The notes: generated from the sequence alone by a model not told the origin. A DNA stretch of 64,000 nt from Bacillota bacterium (GCA_003242675.1 QGVE01000002.1:1-64000); one strand, 5' to 3'. Counted from the first letter of the stretch, positions 6,920-19,247 are shown. Translations and numbers: made by a program.

Positions 6920-8497
6920 GTGCCGAGGCTGATCGCTGCGCTTCTCGGACTTCTGATCCTCGCCGGCTGTTCCGCTTCGCCGCTTACGCCCGGGGACGGC
7001 CCCGCCGGCAGCGCCCCTCCAGGGGCGGGCGCCGCAGAGCCGCCCGCGGTGGAGGTGACCCCGGCGGCGTATGACCTGGTCATCGCCGGCGGCACCATCG
7101 TCGACGGCTCCGGCGCGCCCGGCTTCCGGGGCGACGTGGCCATCCGCGGCGACCGCATCGTCGCCGTGGGCGACCTCGGCCGGTTCGTGGCGGACCGGGT
7201 CATCGACGCCGCCGGGCTGGTGGTGGCGCCCGGGTTCATCAATCCCCACTCGCACACCCACGACGACCTGCTCAACCCGTTCGTCGAGCGGGACGCCAAG
7301 GCCTCCCTGATGCAGGGCATCACGACGGAGATCGGCGGCGTCGACGGCCGGTCGCCGGTGGACGTGGGCGCGTTCCTCGCGCAGTTGGCGGAGGAGGGCA
7401 CGGGTGTCAACTACGGCATGTACCTGGGGCAGGGGTCCGTGCGCGCGCACGTGATGGGGTGGGCCCGGGGGCCGGCCAGCGAGGCGCAACTGGCGGAGAT
7501 GAAGCGGCTCGTGCGCGCGGGCATGGAGGACGGCGCCTTCGGCCTGTCCACCGGGCTGGAGTACCAGCCGGGGGCGTTCGCCGGGACCGATGAGCTGGTG
7601 GAGTTGGTGCGGGAGATCGCACCATACGGCGGCATTTACGCCACCCACCTGCGCAGCGAGGGTGAGGCGGTGGTGGAGGCCGTGCAGGAAGCGCTGGAGA
7701 TCGGCCGGCGGGCGGGCGTTCCCGTGAACCTGTCCCACCTGAAGATCGTGCACTACCGCAACTGGGAGAAGGAGGACGCGGTCGTCCGCCTGATCGAGGA
7801 GGCCCGGGCGGCCGGCCAGCGGGTCTTCGCCGACGTCTACCCCTACCGGGCGCCGGACTACGCGGTCAACCGGCCGCTGGCGGAGTGGGCCGCCGCCCTG
7901 CCGCCGGAACACCTGCTCCTGGTCGACGGCGTGCCGGCGGAGCTGCAGGGGCTCACCGCGGCCGAGGCCGCCGCGGCGCTGGGCGCAGCGGAGGCCGGAG
8001 CCGCGCAGGCGATCCTCGCGCGCTACCCCTCCGCGCGGGTCGTCGCCCTCGTCTCCAGCGAGCGGGCCATGCACCGCTTCTATGCCGCCGACTGGTCGGT
8101 GGTCTCCACCGACGGGGAGGCGCAGCCCAAGCTGGCGACGGCGGAGGAGGCGCGCCGCCACGCGTTTCACCGGCGATCCTACGGCGCCTACCCGCACCTG
8201 TTTGAGGTGCTGGTGCGGGGCCAGGGCCTGCTCACCCTGGAGCAGGCGGTGCGCAAGGCCACCGGCCAGGTGGCGGACGAGCTGGGCCTGAAGAGCCGGG
8301 GGTACGTGAAACCGGGGCAGTACGCGGACCTGGTGGTCTTCGATCCGGAGACCATCGCCGACCGGACCACCTGGCTCAGCCCGCAGGAGTACCCGGAGGG
8401 CATCGCCTACGTCCTGGTGAACGGCCACGTGGTCGTGGACGGGGGCGATTGGGTCGGCGGGCGGCACGGCCGGATCCTCCGGCGGGGCGAGGACTAG
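6920..8497 (+). CDS. Lipoprotein amidohydrolase, D-aminoacylase family
   Basis: A 525-aa member of the N-acyl-D-amino-acid deacylase (D-aminoacylase) branch of the amidohydrolase superfamily. The N-terminus is a lipoprotein signal ending in the lipobox LAGC (Cys17) followed by a Ser/Pro/Gly linker. The catalytic barrel starts near residue 50 (YDLVIAGGTIVDGSG). The metal-binding HxH lies at H110/H112 in INPHSHTHDD, and GVDGRSP, HLRSEGE and LSHLKI follow. The family hydrolyses N-acyl-D-amino acids or related amides. A surface-anchored enzyme would act on external substrates such as peptides or wall fragments, which is inference. GTG start; own promoter upstream. Confidence 0.85.
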   Translation: MPRLIAALLGLLILAGCSASPLTPGDGPAGSAPPGAGAAEPPAVEVTPAAYDLVIAGGTIVDGSGAPGFRGDVAIRGDRIVAVGDLGRFVADRVIDAAGLVVAPGFINPHSHTHDDLLNPFVERDAKASLMQGITTEIGGVDGRSPVDVGAFLAQLAEEGTGVNYGMYLGQGSVRAHVMGWARGPASEAQLAEMKRLVRAGMEDGAFGLSTGLEYQPGAFAGTDELVELVREIAPYGGIYATHLRSEGEAVVEAVQEALEIGRRAGVPVNLSHLKIVHYRNWEKEDAVVRLIEEARAAGQRVFADVYPYRAPDYAVNRPLAEWAAALPPEHLLLVDGVPAELQGLTAAEAAAALGAAEAGAAQAILARYPSARVVALVSSERAMHRFYAADWSVVSTDGEAQPKLATAEEARRHAFHRRSYGAYPHLFEVLVRGQGLLTLEQAVRKATGQVADELGLKSRGYVKPGQYADLVVFDPETIADRTTWLSPQEYPEGIAYVLVNGHVVVDGGDWVGGRHGRILRRGED

Positions 8498-8515
8498 GAG
8501 AGGAGGCTGCGCAGC

Positions 8516-8938
8516 GTGGCCTACTGGCTGATGAAGACCGAACCCGCCGTCTACAGCTACGACGACCTCGAGAAGGCGGGACGGGATCTCTGGGACGGGG
8601 TGCGCAACGCCGCGGCCGCCAAGCACATGCGGGCGATGCGGCCCGGCGACCTGTTCCTCTTCTACCACACCGGCGACGAGCGGGCGGTCGTCGGCGTGGG
8701 GCGCATCGTCAGCGACCCGTATCCCGACCCGACCGATCCGGAGGGCCGCTGGGTGGCCGTGGACGTCGAGCCCGCCTACCGGTTCCGGACGCCGGTGACC
8801 CTGGCCGCCGTCAAGGCCGACCCGCGCTTCGGCGACTGGGCCCTGGTGCGCCAGTCCCGCCTCTCCGTGATGCCCGTGACCCCGGAGCAGTGGCGGTGGC
8901 TGCACGCGCTGGGGCAGACGGAGCCGCGCGAAGGCTGA
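8516..8938 (+). CDS. EVE domain-containing protein
   Basis: A 140-aa protein that is one EVE domain (PUA-like fold), opening with AYWLMKTEPAVYSYDDL. The family binds modified bases in nucleic acids; in bacteria it appears in housekeeping contexts and in restriction-like systems. No nuclease or methylase partner is adjacent, so a housekeeping role is more likely. GTG start with GGAGG 11 bases upstream, 18 bases after the amidohydrolase stop, so it is probably co-transcribed. A terminator follows at 9043. Confidence 0.88.
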   Translation: MAYWLMKTEPAVYSYDDLEKAGRDLWDGVRNAAAAKHMRAMRPGDLFLFYHTGDERAVVGVGRIVSDPYPDPTDPEGRWVAVDVEPAYRFRTPVTLAAVKADPRFGDWALVRQSRLSVMPVTPEQWRWLHALGQTEPREG

Positions 8939-9042
8939 GGCGGCTGCCCGCGGTGGGCCGGCCCGAGCCGGGCGGAAGGCGGCGCCAGGACGGGGATGAA
9001 GCGCCGCCTTGCACCATCCAGGCGCAAACGGAAGTGCCAGGT

Positions 9043-9074
9043 CAGGAGAGGGGGTTCCTCTCCTGTAAATTTTT
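9043..9074 (+). terminator. Rho-independent terminator
   Basis: CAGGAGAGG, loop GGGTT, CCTCTCCTG, then TAAATTTTTCT. It closes the amidohydrolase-EVE unit. The interval 8939-9163 holds nothing else I can recognise. Confidence 0.85.
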
Positions 9075-9163
9075 CTGTCAGATGTCTGCACCCCCTGAAA
9101 CGCGCGGCCTGACCCGAATCGTCTGTATTGGCGGTGAACACACGAACAGGGAGGAAGGGGTTC

Positions 9164-12004
9164 ATGCAGATCCGACGACTGCTGAGCGCAATCCTGGCAC
9201 TCGTGCTGCTCCTGGGGCTGGCTCCGGCCCCGGCGGCGGCCGCCCACGGCATCGGCCTGGGTCTGGGCCTGCGTTTCGGGTTCCAGGACGTGCCCGAGAA
9301 CGACTGGGCCTGGCCCTACGTGGTGGAGATGCACGCCAAGGGGCTGATGAAGGGCGTGGGCGACGGCCGCTTCCTGCCCTCGGCGCCGCTCACCCGCGCA
9401 GAGGCCGTGACGGTGGCCGTGCGGCTCATGGGGCTGGAGGAGGAGGCGCAGGCGCTGAGCGAGAGCCGCATCCGTGAGCTTCTGCCGTTCAGCGACCGGG
9501 ATCAGATCCCGGCGTGGGCGCGGCCCTACATCGCGGTCGCGGTCGACTACGACATCATGCCGGTGGCGGAGGACGGGCTGCTCAGGGCGAACGAGAAGGC
9601 GACCCGCCTGTGGGTCTCCGTGCTCCTGGTCCGCGCCCTGGGCTACGAGGCCGAGGCGCAGGCCAAGATGACGGCGACCCTGCCCTTCCGGGACGCCGAC
9701 CTGATCCCGGCCTCGCTGGTGGGCTACGTGGCCACCGCGGTGGACCATCAGCTGGTGCAGGGCTTCCCTGACGGCACCTTCCGGCCCAACGACCCGCTGA
9801 CGCGGGCTCAGGCGGCGGCGCTGCTCTCCCGCACGGACCGGCAGCTGGGCGAGCAGGGCCGGTTCCGCCCCGGCTACCTGGTGGGCGACCTGGTGTCGGC
9901 GAGCGAGCGGAACCTGACGATCACCCTGGCGGTGAAGGGCCGCAACCGGACGCTGGCGGTGGCCCCGGACGCGCCCGTCTTCCTGGATGAGCGGCGGGCC
10001 GACCTGGATGACCTGCCGAAGGGCGCCCGCGTCTCGGTGGTGCTCGACAACGACGAGCTGGTGCTGATGGTCATCGCCCACTCGCCGGTCAGCCTGCCCG
10101 GCGTCACCGACGTGAAGGGCGAGATCAGCGCGATCTTCCTGCCGTCCGAGATGCCTGGCGGGCTCGGTTTGGTGGTGCTGAAGCAAGGCGGCGGCAAGGA
10201 GAAGGTCTACCCGCTCGCGCCGCAGGTGACGGCCACGTACGACGGCCGCCCGATCGCGCTGGATCAGCTGCGGGTCGGCGACAAGGTGGAGCTTGACGTG
10301 ATCGCCGGCGTGGTCATCGCCATCGAGGTGACCGAGCGCGGCTCCGGCACCGGCAAGGAGAACCAGATCAAGGGCACGATCGTCGCCGTCAAGCCGTACG
10401 GCATCTCCTTCCTCGGCGCGATCGACATCAAGGTCGGCAACAGCACCCGCACGGTGACGGTGGCGCCGGGCGCGGTCATCCTCCGGGAGGGCCAGAAGGT
10501 GGCGCTGACGGAGCTGGAGCCGGGCGATGAGGTCACGGTCCGGCTGGCCGGCGGCATCGCCATCCGCATCACGGTCGACAAGCCCGCCCGCCAGGAGGAG
10601 ACCGTCCGCGGCGAGATCCAGGGCATCCAGCCCGCGACGAAGAACAACCCGGCCCGCCTGCGGCTCCGCACGGAGGACGGCCGCATCCGCACGGTGACCC
10701 TGGCCAAGGACGTCGTCATCCGGCAGGGCAACAGCCGGCTGACCCTGGCCGACCTGCGGGAGGGTGACGCGGTGCAGGTCCGCCTCGTGAACGGGGTCGC
10801 CACGGAGGTGCGCGTGCTCAGCCGCGGCCCGGTCGTCGAAGAGGTGACCGGGACGATCGAGCAGATCACGCCCGCCACGCGCACCGCCGGGCCGAAGGTC
10901 ACCGTGAAGACCGGCAAGGCGACCCGCACCGTGACGCTGGCCACCGACGTCGTGATCCGGCACGGCAGCCGGCGGCTGCAGGTCGAGGACCTGCGCATCG
11001 GCGATGAGGTCACCATCACCGTTGTGGACGGCATCGGCACCGAGATCACCGTCCGGGCGCGCGGGCCGCTGGTCGAGGAGGTCCGGGGCACCCTGGAGAA
11101 GGTGGAGCCGGCTGCCAAGAACCAGCCGGCGCGGCTGATCGTGAAGACGGCCGACGGGAGCCGGCGCATCGCCCTCGCTGCGGATGTCTCCATCCGCCAC
11201 GGCAGCGCACGGCTCCGGCCGGAGGAGCTGCGGCCGGGCGATGAGCTGGTCATCACGCTCGTCGACGGCGTTGGCACCGAGATCACCGTGACCGCACGGG
11301 GCCCGGAGATCGAGGAGGTCAAGGGGACCCTCGTCGCGATCCAGCTGGCCTCGACCCGGGTCCAGGCCCGCATCGAGGTGCAGACGGACTCCGGGATCCG
11401 GAGCATCCCGGTGGCCGCCGATGCCGACATCCGGCGCGGGGACGCCCGCATCCGCCTCAGCGACCTGCAGAAGGGCGACCCGGTGACCGTGACGGTGGTG
11501 GACGGCGTGGCGAGGGCCATCCGGGCGGAGGAGATCAAGTCTGAGGTGGTCTCCGGCCAGCTCGTCGCGGTCTACCAGGTCTCCATCGACTTCCAGCCCA
11601 GCCTGCTGCTCTGGACGGCCGGCGGCGAGCAGCGGATCCGCCTCAGCAGCGAAACCGCCTACGTCCGGGACGGCCGGTTCGTCAACCTGGACGATCTGCA
11701 GGCCGGCGACCGGCTGCAGGTCCGGCTGGTCGGCGGGGTCGCGGACCGGGTCCTGGTCGAGGAGCGCCCGGGCACGGCGGTGCTCAGCGGCACCCTGCAG
11801 GCCATCGACGGGCGGGTGATCACCATCCGCACAAGCGGCCGGCAGGACCGGAAGCTGATCCTGGCTGCGGATGCCGTGCTCGCCATGGGCGACCGGAAGA
11901 TCGGCGTCGATGAGCTGCGCACGGGCGACCGGGTCGAGGCGAAGGTCCGCGGCGACGTCGTCCTCGAGCTGACCGTCACGCGGCCGGCCCCGAAGGGCCG
12001 ATAG
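9164..12004 (+). CDS. S-layer homology protein with nine internal repeats
   Basis: A 946-aa secreted protein. A signal peptide covers residues 1-28 (hydrophobic core LLSAILALVLLLGLA, then APAPAAAA). Three S-layer homology domains follow to about residue 240; motifs include FQDVPENDWAWPYV, TRAEAVTVAVRLMG and FRPNDPLTRAQAAALL. SLH domains bind secondary wall polymers. The rest is about nine beta-rich repeats of roughly 78 residues with a shared pattern of GT-IxxI, RTVTLAxDVVIR, LxDLRxGDxVxVxLVxGVAxEI. The ATG at 9164 is chosen because GGAGGAAGG lies directly upstream. No enzyme domain is visible, so it is a likely cell-surface structural or adhesive protein. Confidence 0.88.
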   Translation: MQIRRLLSAILALVLLLGLAPAPAAAAHGIGLGLGLRFGFQDVPENDWAWPYVVEMHAKGLMKGVGDGRFLPSAPLTRAEAVTVAVRLMGLEEEAQALSESRIRELLPFSDRDQIPAWARPYIAVAVDYDIMPVAEDGLLRANEKATRLWVSVLLVRALGYEAEAQAKMTATLPFRDADLIPASLVGYVATAVDHQLVQGFPDGTFRPNDPLTRAQAAALLSRTDRQLGEQGRFRPGYLVGDLVSASERNLTITLAVKGRNRTLAVAPDAPVFLDERRADLDDLPKGARVSVVLDNDELVLMVIAHSPVSLPGVTDVKGEISAIFLPSEMPGGLGLVVLKQGGGKEKVYPLAPQVTATYDGRPIALDQLRVGDKVELDVIAGVVIAIEVTERGSGTGKENQIKGTIVAVKPYGISFLGAIDIKVGNSTRTVTVAPGAVILREGQKVALTELEPGDEVTVRLAGGIAIRITVDKPARQEETVRGEIQGIQPATKNNPARLRLRTEDGRIRTVTLAKDVVIRQGNSRLTLADLREGDAVQVRLVNGVATEVRVLSRGPVVEEVTGTIEQITPATRTAGPKVTVKTGKATRTVTLATDVVIRHGSRRLQVEDLRIGDEVTITVVDGIGTEITVRARGPLVEEVRGTLEKVEPAAKNQPARLIVKTADGSRRIALAADVSIRHGSARLRPEELRPGDELVITLVDGVGTEITVTARGPEIEEVKGTLVAIQLASTRVQARIEVQTDSGIRSIPVAADADIRRGDARIRLSDLQKGDPVTVTVVDGVARAIRAEEIKSEVVSGQLVAVYQVSIDFQPSLLLWTAGGEQRIRLSSETAYVRDGRFVNLDDLQAGDRLQVRLVGGVADRVLVEERPGTAVLSGTLQAIDGRVITIRTSGRQDRKLILAADAVLAMGDRKIGVDELRTGDRVEAKVRGDVVLELTVTRPAPKGR

Positions 12005-12017
12005 CGGCGAAACAGAG

Positions 12018-12055
12018 AAGGAGCAGGGCGTGCGGTTCACGCCCTGCTCCTTTTA
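12018..12055 (+). terminator. Rho-independent terminator
   Basis: GGAGCAGGGCGTG, loop CGGTT, CACGCCCTGCTCC, then TTTTA. It closes the SLH gene and also separates it from the convergent oxidoreductase gene. Confidence 0.88.
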
Positions 12056-12094
12056 CATTCGGACGCTGTCGTCGGCACCCGCTGGGCGGTCGCC

Positions 12095-15646
<3,552 letters not shown>

Positions 15647-15708
15647 CGTCTCACACTCCTATCGGCAGGCTGCGCCGCTCGCAGCCGTCGTGCTGCATAA
15701 CCTACCTT

Positions 15709-15737
15709 ATTGTAACGTGTGCGGACTTTGGTCTAAC
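15709..15737 (-). promoter_or_regulatory. nifJ: Possible promoter of nifJ
   Basis: On the minus strand a TACAAT -10 (15714-15709) lies about 60 bases before the ATG, in an AT-richer patch. The -35 candidate GTTAGA at 17-bp spacing is weak (3 of 6). TACAAT recurs as a -10 elsewhere in the window. Confidence 0.45.
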
Positions 15738-15829
15738 AGGGCAACAAAGTCTCCATTTCGCGCGGGGGGCATGGGCCAAAGTACCGACCCACGCGCCCCC
15801 GGGCACTAGGGCCATCGACGGAGTCCCCC

Positions 15830-17443
15830 TTACCACGCCGCCACCTGACCGTCGGTGCGGGGCTCCGTCGCACCGACGAGGACGCCGCCGGGCAGCCGCC
15901 AGATGATCTGCCCGCGGCCGAACCCGCCCACGTCCACGGCGTAGCGCACCGCGTGGCCCCGGCGATGGAGCGCGTCGGCGATGTGCGCGGGCACGGAGGG
16001 CTCCAGTTCGACGGTCCGGCCCTCCACCCACTGCCAGCGCGGCGCGTCCAGCGCAGCCTGGGGGTTCAGGGCGAAGTCGACGGCGTTCACGATCACCTGC
16101 ACGTGCCCCTGGGGCTGCATGAAGCCGCCCATGACGCCGAACGGACCCACCGGCTCCCCATTTCGGGTCAGGAACCCCGGGATGATCGTGTTGTAAGGCC
16201 GCTTCCCCGGGGCCAGGCAGTTGGGGTGCGCGGGGTCGAGGCGGAAGCAGTGGCCGCGGTTGTTCAGGGCGATGCCGGTCTCCGGGATGACCACGCCGCA
16301 GCCGAAGCCCATGTAGTTGGACTGGATGTAGGACACCATGTTGCCCTCGCCGTCGGCGGTGGCCAGGTAGACGGTGCCGCCGCCCAGCGGCCGTCCGGGG
16401 GCCGGCTCCAGGGCGGTGCGGCCGATCAGCCGGCGCCGCTCCTCGGCGTAGGCGTCGGAGAGCAGGTCCCTGGGGGAGACGTCCATCGCGCGCGGGTCCG
16501 CGATGTACCGGAGGCCGTCGGCGAAGGCCAGCTTGATCGCCTCGATCTGCAGGTGGTAGGTCTCCGCCTCCTCGCGGGCCCCGAAGGTGAAGCCCTTCAG
16601 GATGTTCAGGGCCATCAGGGCCACGAGCCCCTGGCCGTTGGGCGGCAGTTCCCACACGTCGAAGCCGCGGTAGCGGACGCACAGGGGCTCCACCCATTCG
16701 GGCCGGAATTCGGCCAGGTCCTCCGGCCCGAAGAACCCGCCGTGGCGCTGGCTGAAGTTCACGATGCGCTCGGCGATCTCGCCGCGGTAGAAGGCCTCGC
16801 CGGCCGTCTCGGCGATGAGCCGCAGGGTGCGTGCGTGGGCGGGGGAGCGCCAGATCTCCCCGATGGCCGGCGCCCGGCCCTCCGGGGCGAAGGTGTCGAA
16901 CCAGGCGCGGAACTCCTCGCCGGTCAGTTCCCTGCGGTAGCGGTCGAACGCGGCCTGCCAGTACCGGCCGAGCGTCGGCGAGACGGGGTAGCCGCGCTCC
17001 GCGTACTCGATCGCCGGCGCCAGGACCTGCTCGAGGGGCAGGCGGCCGAACCGGCGGTTCAGCTCCACCCACGCGGCCGGCGCGCCCGGCACCATGGCCG
17101 GCGCGAGCCCGTGGCGGGGCATCTCGCTGAGCCCGGCTCGCCTCAAGGCCTCCAGGCTCAGGCGCCGCGGGGCGGGCCCGCTGCTGTTGAGGCCGTGGAG
17201 CTGCCCGCCCGTCCAGACCAGGGCGAAGGCGTCGGAACCGATGCCGTTGGACGTCGGCTCCACGACGGTCAGCGCCGCGGCGGTGGCGACCGCGGCGTCA
17301 ACGGCGTTTCCGCCCTGCTGCAGGATGCGGAGCCCCGCCTGCGCGGCGAGGGGCTGCGAGGTCGCGACCATCCCCCGCGCCGCGTACACGCAGTTTCGGC
17401 GGGAAGGATACGGGTACTCCAGGGGATCGAAGTGCACAGTCAT
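15830..17443 (-). CDS. ggt: Gamma-glutamyltransferase family protein
   Basis: A 537-aa Ntn-hydrolase of the gamma-glutamyltransferase family, which cleaves gamma-glutamyl bonds such as in glutathione. The self-processing Thr is probably T357 in GGGTVYLATADGEGN, giving large and small chains. GGNAVDAAVA near the N-terminus and the GVMGGFMQPQGHVQ motif are typical. There is no signal peptide, so it looks cytosolic, as for the YwrD-type enzymes; its substrate is uncertain. The ATG at 17443 follows a GGAGGGGGATG-type context. Downstream of DUF2161 on the same strand with a 53-base gap. Confidence 0.92.
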   Translation of the reverse strand: MTVHFDPLEYPYPSRRNCVYAARGMVATSQPLAAQAGLRILQQGGNAVDAAVATAAALTVVEPTSNGIGSDAFALVWTGGQLHGLNSSGPAPRRLSLEALRRAGLSEMPRHGLAPAMVPGAPAAWVELNRRFGRLPLEQVLAPAIEYAERGYPVSPTLGRYWQAAFDRYRRELTGEEFRAWFDTFAPEGRAPAIGEIWRSPAHARTLRLIAETAGEAFYRGEIAERIVNFSQRHGGFFGPEDLAEFRPEWVEPLCVRYRGFDVWELPPNGQGLVALMALNILKGFTFGAREEAETYHLQIEAIKLAFADGLRYIADPRAMDVSPRDLLSDAYAEERRRLIGRTALEPAPGRPLGGGTVYLATADGEGNMVSYIQSNYMGFGCGVVIPETGIALNNRGHCFRLDPAHPNCLAPGKRPYNTIIPGFLTRNGEPVGPFGVMGGFMQPQGHVQVIVNAVDFALNPQAALDAPRWQWVEGRTVELEPSVPAHIADALHRRGHAVRYAVDVGGFGRGQIIWRLPGGVLVGATEPRTDGQVAAW

Positions 17444-17496
17444 CCCCCTCCGTTTCGAAAGCGGCCCTGGGCCGCGCCCGCAGGCCCGGCCGCCGG

Positions 17497-18228
17497 TCAG
17501 GGGCAGGGCCGGCCAGCAGGCTCCGGCGCCGGCGGCGGCTCCCCGGTCAGCCGTGATACCACGTGCGCATAGCGGCGCAGCGCCTCCTCGCCCGCCGGGG
17601 TGAGCCGGTACACCCCGCGGGCCATGCGTTCGAACCACCCGTAGTGGTTGCGCCGCAGCATCGGGCCCGCCCGGTTCACGCCGGTGGCCGCCCGCACGGC
17701 CTTGACGGCGGACGGGCCCCGGGACTGCAGGTAGGCGGCGATGCGGAGGGCGTCCTCCCGGTAGGCGGTGATCAGGGGCTCCCGGGCCGTCCCGCCGGTG
17801 TTGAAGTCGCCCGTGCGCTGCCGGAACTCCTGCAGGAGCGCCGCCCGAGGCCGGGCCCGCGGGCGGGGGTGCCACGGCTCCGGGTCGAACAGCACGGCGG
17901 CCGCCGGCCCGGCGCCGGTGAAGTGCACGGCGATCAGGCCAAGGCCCAGGCGCCGGCACAGGCCCTGCACCTGGCTCCAGCGGCGGCCCTGGCGGGAGCG
18001 CCGGGGCGCTTCCACCGCCACGTACACGCGGTCGGTGAGCTGGAGCCGGTCGACGGCCTGGAGCAGGAGGTCCAGGTTCACCGACCGCTTCAGCTCGACG
18101 ATGACCAGCTCGTCGCCTCGCACGGCCACCAGGTCGCACCCGTTCACCTCGCCCCGCACGGTGAAGCCGAGCCCTTCCAGCAGGGCCTTGACCGGGGGGT
18201 ACAGGTCCCGCTCGGCGCGCTCCGCCAT
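17497..18228 (-). CDS. DUF2161-like PD-(D/E)XK-fold protein
   Basis: A 243-aa cytosolic protein. The first 110 residues have a restriction-endonuclease-like core: GCDLVAVRGDELVIVELKRS supplies the D and the E-x-K catalytic pattern. A central segment and a C-terminal winged-helix-like part (ITAYREDALRIAAYLQ, GVYRLTPAGEEALRRYA) match the layout of the DUF2161 family, whose role is unknown. The ATG at 18228 is preceded by AGAGGAGG. It lies just upstream of ggt and may be co-transcribed. Nuclease activity is possible but untested. Confidence 0.75.
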   Translation of the reverse strand: MAERAERDLYPPVKALLEGLGFTVRGEVNGCDLVAVRGDELVIVELKRSVNLDLLLQAVDRLQLTDRVYVAVEAPRRSRQGRRWSQVQGLCRRLGLGLIAVHFTGAGPAAAVLFDPEPWHPRPRARPRAALLQEFRQRTGDFNTGGTAREPLITAYREDALRIAAYLQSRGPSAVKAVRAATGVNRAGPMLRRNHYGWFERMARGVYRLTPAGEEALRRYAHVVSRLTGEPPPAPEPAGRPCP

Positions 18229-18314
18229 GCCGGCAGCGCCTCCTCTGCTCGCCAAATCTTCCTGCGAGGATTCCTCCCGCTCCGGGCAAAATCCTGCCCG
18301 ACGGCGCCGGCCGG

Positions 18315-18344
18315 GACCGCGGCGGAACAAACGGCATAGCATGA
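18315..18344 (+). promoter_or_regulatory. Possible sporulation sigma (SigK-like) promoter
   Basis: GACC (18315-18318), a 16-bp gap and CATAGCATGA (18335-18344) fit the mother-cell SigK pattern (mACm, 16-17 bp, CATAnnnTA-like). It lies about 45 bases before the Pro/Phe-rich gene. The match is short and could be chance. Confidence 0.3.
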
Positions 18345-18388
18345 AGGGAGTGACGCGACAGCTGTCCCGACGGCCAGGAGGTATGCGC

Positions 18389-18727
18389 GTGTTCTTCGGA
18401 GGCTTTCCCATTCCCGGCATTACGTGCCCCGCACCGCCCTTTGTGACCAAGACCGGGACGCCGGTGGGCAAGGGCATCCCCATTCCGGCGCCGGCCGCGT
18501 TCGGCAAGCCGCTGGCCACGCCGGTGGTGGCGCCGTTCGCGTCCGGGGTCCCGGTGCCGCTTCCCACTCCGGTCGCGCCCACTGTCTTCCCCGCTACGTA
18601 TCCCTTCGGCGTGCCGGCCTTCGGCAAGGTCTTCCCGTTCCCGGCCGCCCCGGTGGTTGGCCCGTTCGGCAAGCCCTTCGCCACGGGAGTTCCCGCGGTC
18701 TTTGGCGTTCCGTTCTGTTGGATTTGA
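18389..18727 (+). CDS. Pro/Phe/Gly/Val-rich low-complexity small protein
   Basis: About 112 aa, dominated by Pro, Phe, Gly, Val, Ala and Lys, with no Asp, Glu, Asn, Gln or His. Short motifs recur: FGKPLAT and FGKPFAT, FGVPAF and FGVPF, TPVVAPF and APVVGPF. It has one Cys near each end. The GTG at 18389 is preferred because AGGAGG is seven bases upstream; the ATG at 18383 sits one base from AGGAGG, too close. A strong terminator follows, so it is a one-gene unit. I do not recognise a family. The composition suggests a structural surface or coat protein. Confidence 0.65.
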   Translation: MFFGGFPIPGITCPAPPFVTKTGTPVGKGIPIPAPAAFGKPLATPVVAPFASGVPVPLPTPVAPTVFPATYPFGVPAFGKVFPFPAAPVVGPFGKPFATGVPAVFGVPFCWI

Positions 18728-18738
18728 GCGATGCGCCT

Positions 18739-18775
18739 CGGGGGCAGGTCGGCCTGGCCGACCTGCCCCCGGTCC
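18739..18775 (+). terminator. Rho-independent terminator
   Basis: GGGGGCAGGTCGGCC and GGCCGACCTGCCCCC form a 15-bp perfect stem with a one-base centre, followed by GGTCCTTCTG. It closes the Pro/Phe-rich gene. Confidence 0.75.
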
Positions 18776-18982
18776 TTCTGTTGGCGATAATCGCCGAAAG
18801 AACTACTTCTACTCCTGAATAGGTTCCATTATTCTCTTTGTATGACACCAAGTATTTCAGGAAGGGAGTTGTTGCCCGCACCACGACGGGTGTTCCGGCG
18901 CGTCCGCGTGCCCGACGGTCAGAACGCATTCGTGACAAAGCACGCCCCGGAAGCCGGGAATTCCTCAGGGAGAGGTGATCGC

Positions 18983-19141
18983 TTGCGTCAGAAGTGGCCT
19001 GTCTGGATGCTGCTGATCCTGATTGCCGTGACCGGATGTGCGGGAAAGCCCCGGATGGGCGGCGACGCCCGGCAGGAGCCACCGAGCACGGCCGGCGCCG
19101 CCGCGGCGGAACCGGCGCCTTCCAGGAACGGTTCTGCCTGA
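18983..19141 (+). CDS. Small lipoprotein, possibly frameshifted
   Basis: About 52 aa from a TTG start preceded by GGGAGAGGTG. A charged N-terminus and hydrophobic core lead to the lipobox VTGC, then a Gly/Ala/Pro-rich linker ending in PSRNGSA and TGA at 19139-19141. The next frame continues without stop to 19227 and reads like protein sequence (GQYLAGPQAGEGYPGMRRVA, then VELTVQR), so the gene may really extend there through a frameshift. The function is unknown. The AT-richer stretch 18780-18860 upstream probably holds its promoter. Confidence 0.5.
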   Translation: MRQKWPVWMLLILIAVTGCAGKPRMGGDARQEPPSTAGAAAAEPAPSRNGSA

Positions 19142-19247
19142 GCGGCCAGTATCTGGCCGGGCCCCAGGCGGGCGAGGGTTACCCCGGGATGAGGCGGGTT
19201 GCCGTGGAGCTGACGGTGCAGCGATAGCCTGAGAGTGAGAAAGGAGA

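Noticed and set aside
6458..12040. A 1,860-codon open frame on the minus strand across the SLH, EVE and amidohydrolase genes
   Set aside because: Only its last 96 codons (the RRM protein) are real. The rest is the antisense of three convincing genes and contains no recognisable domain.
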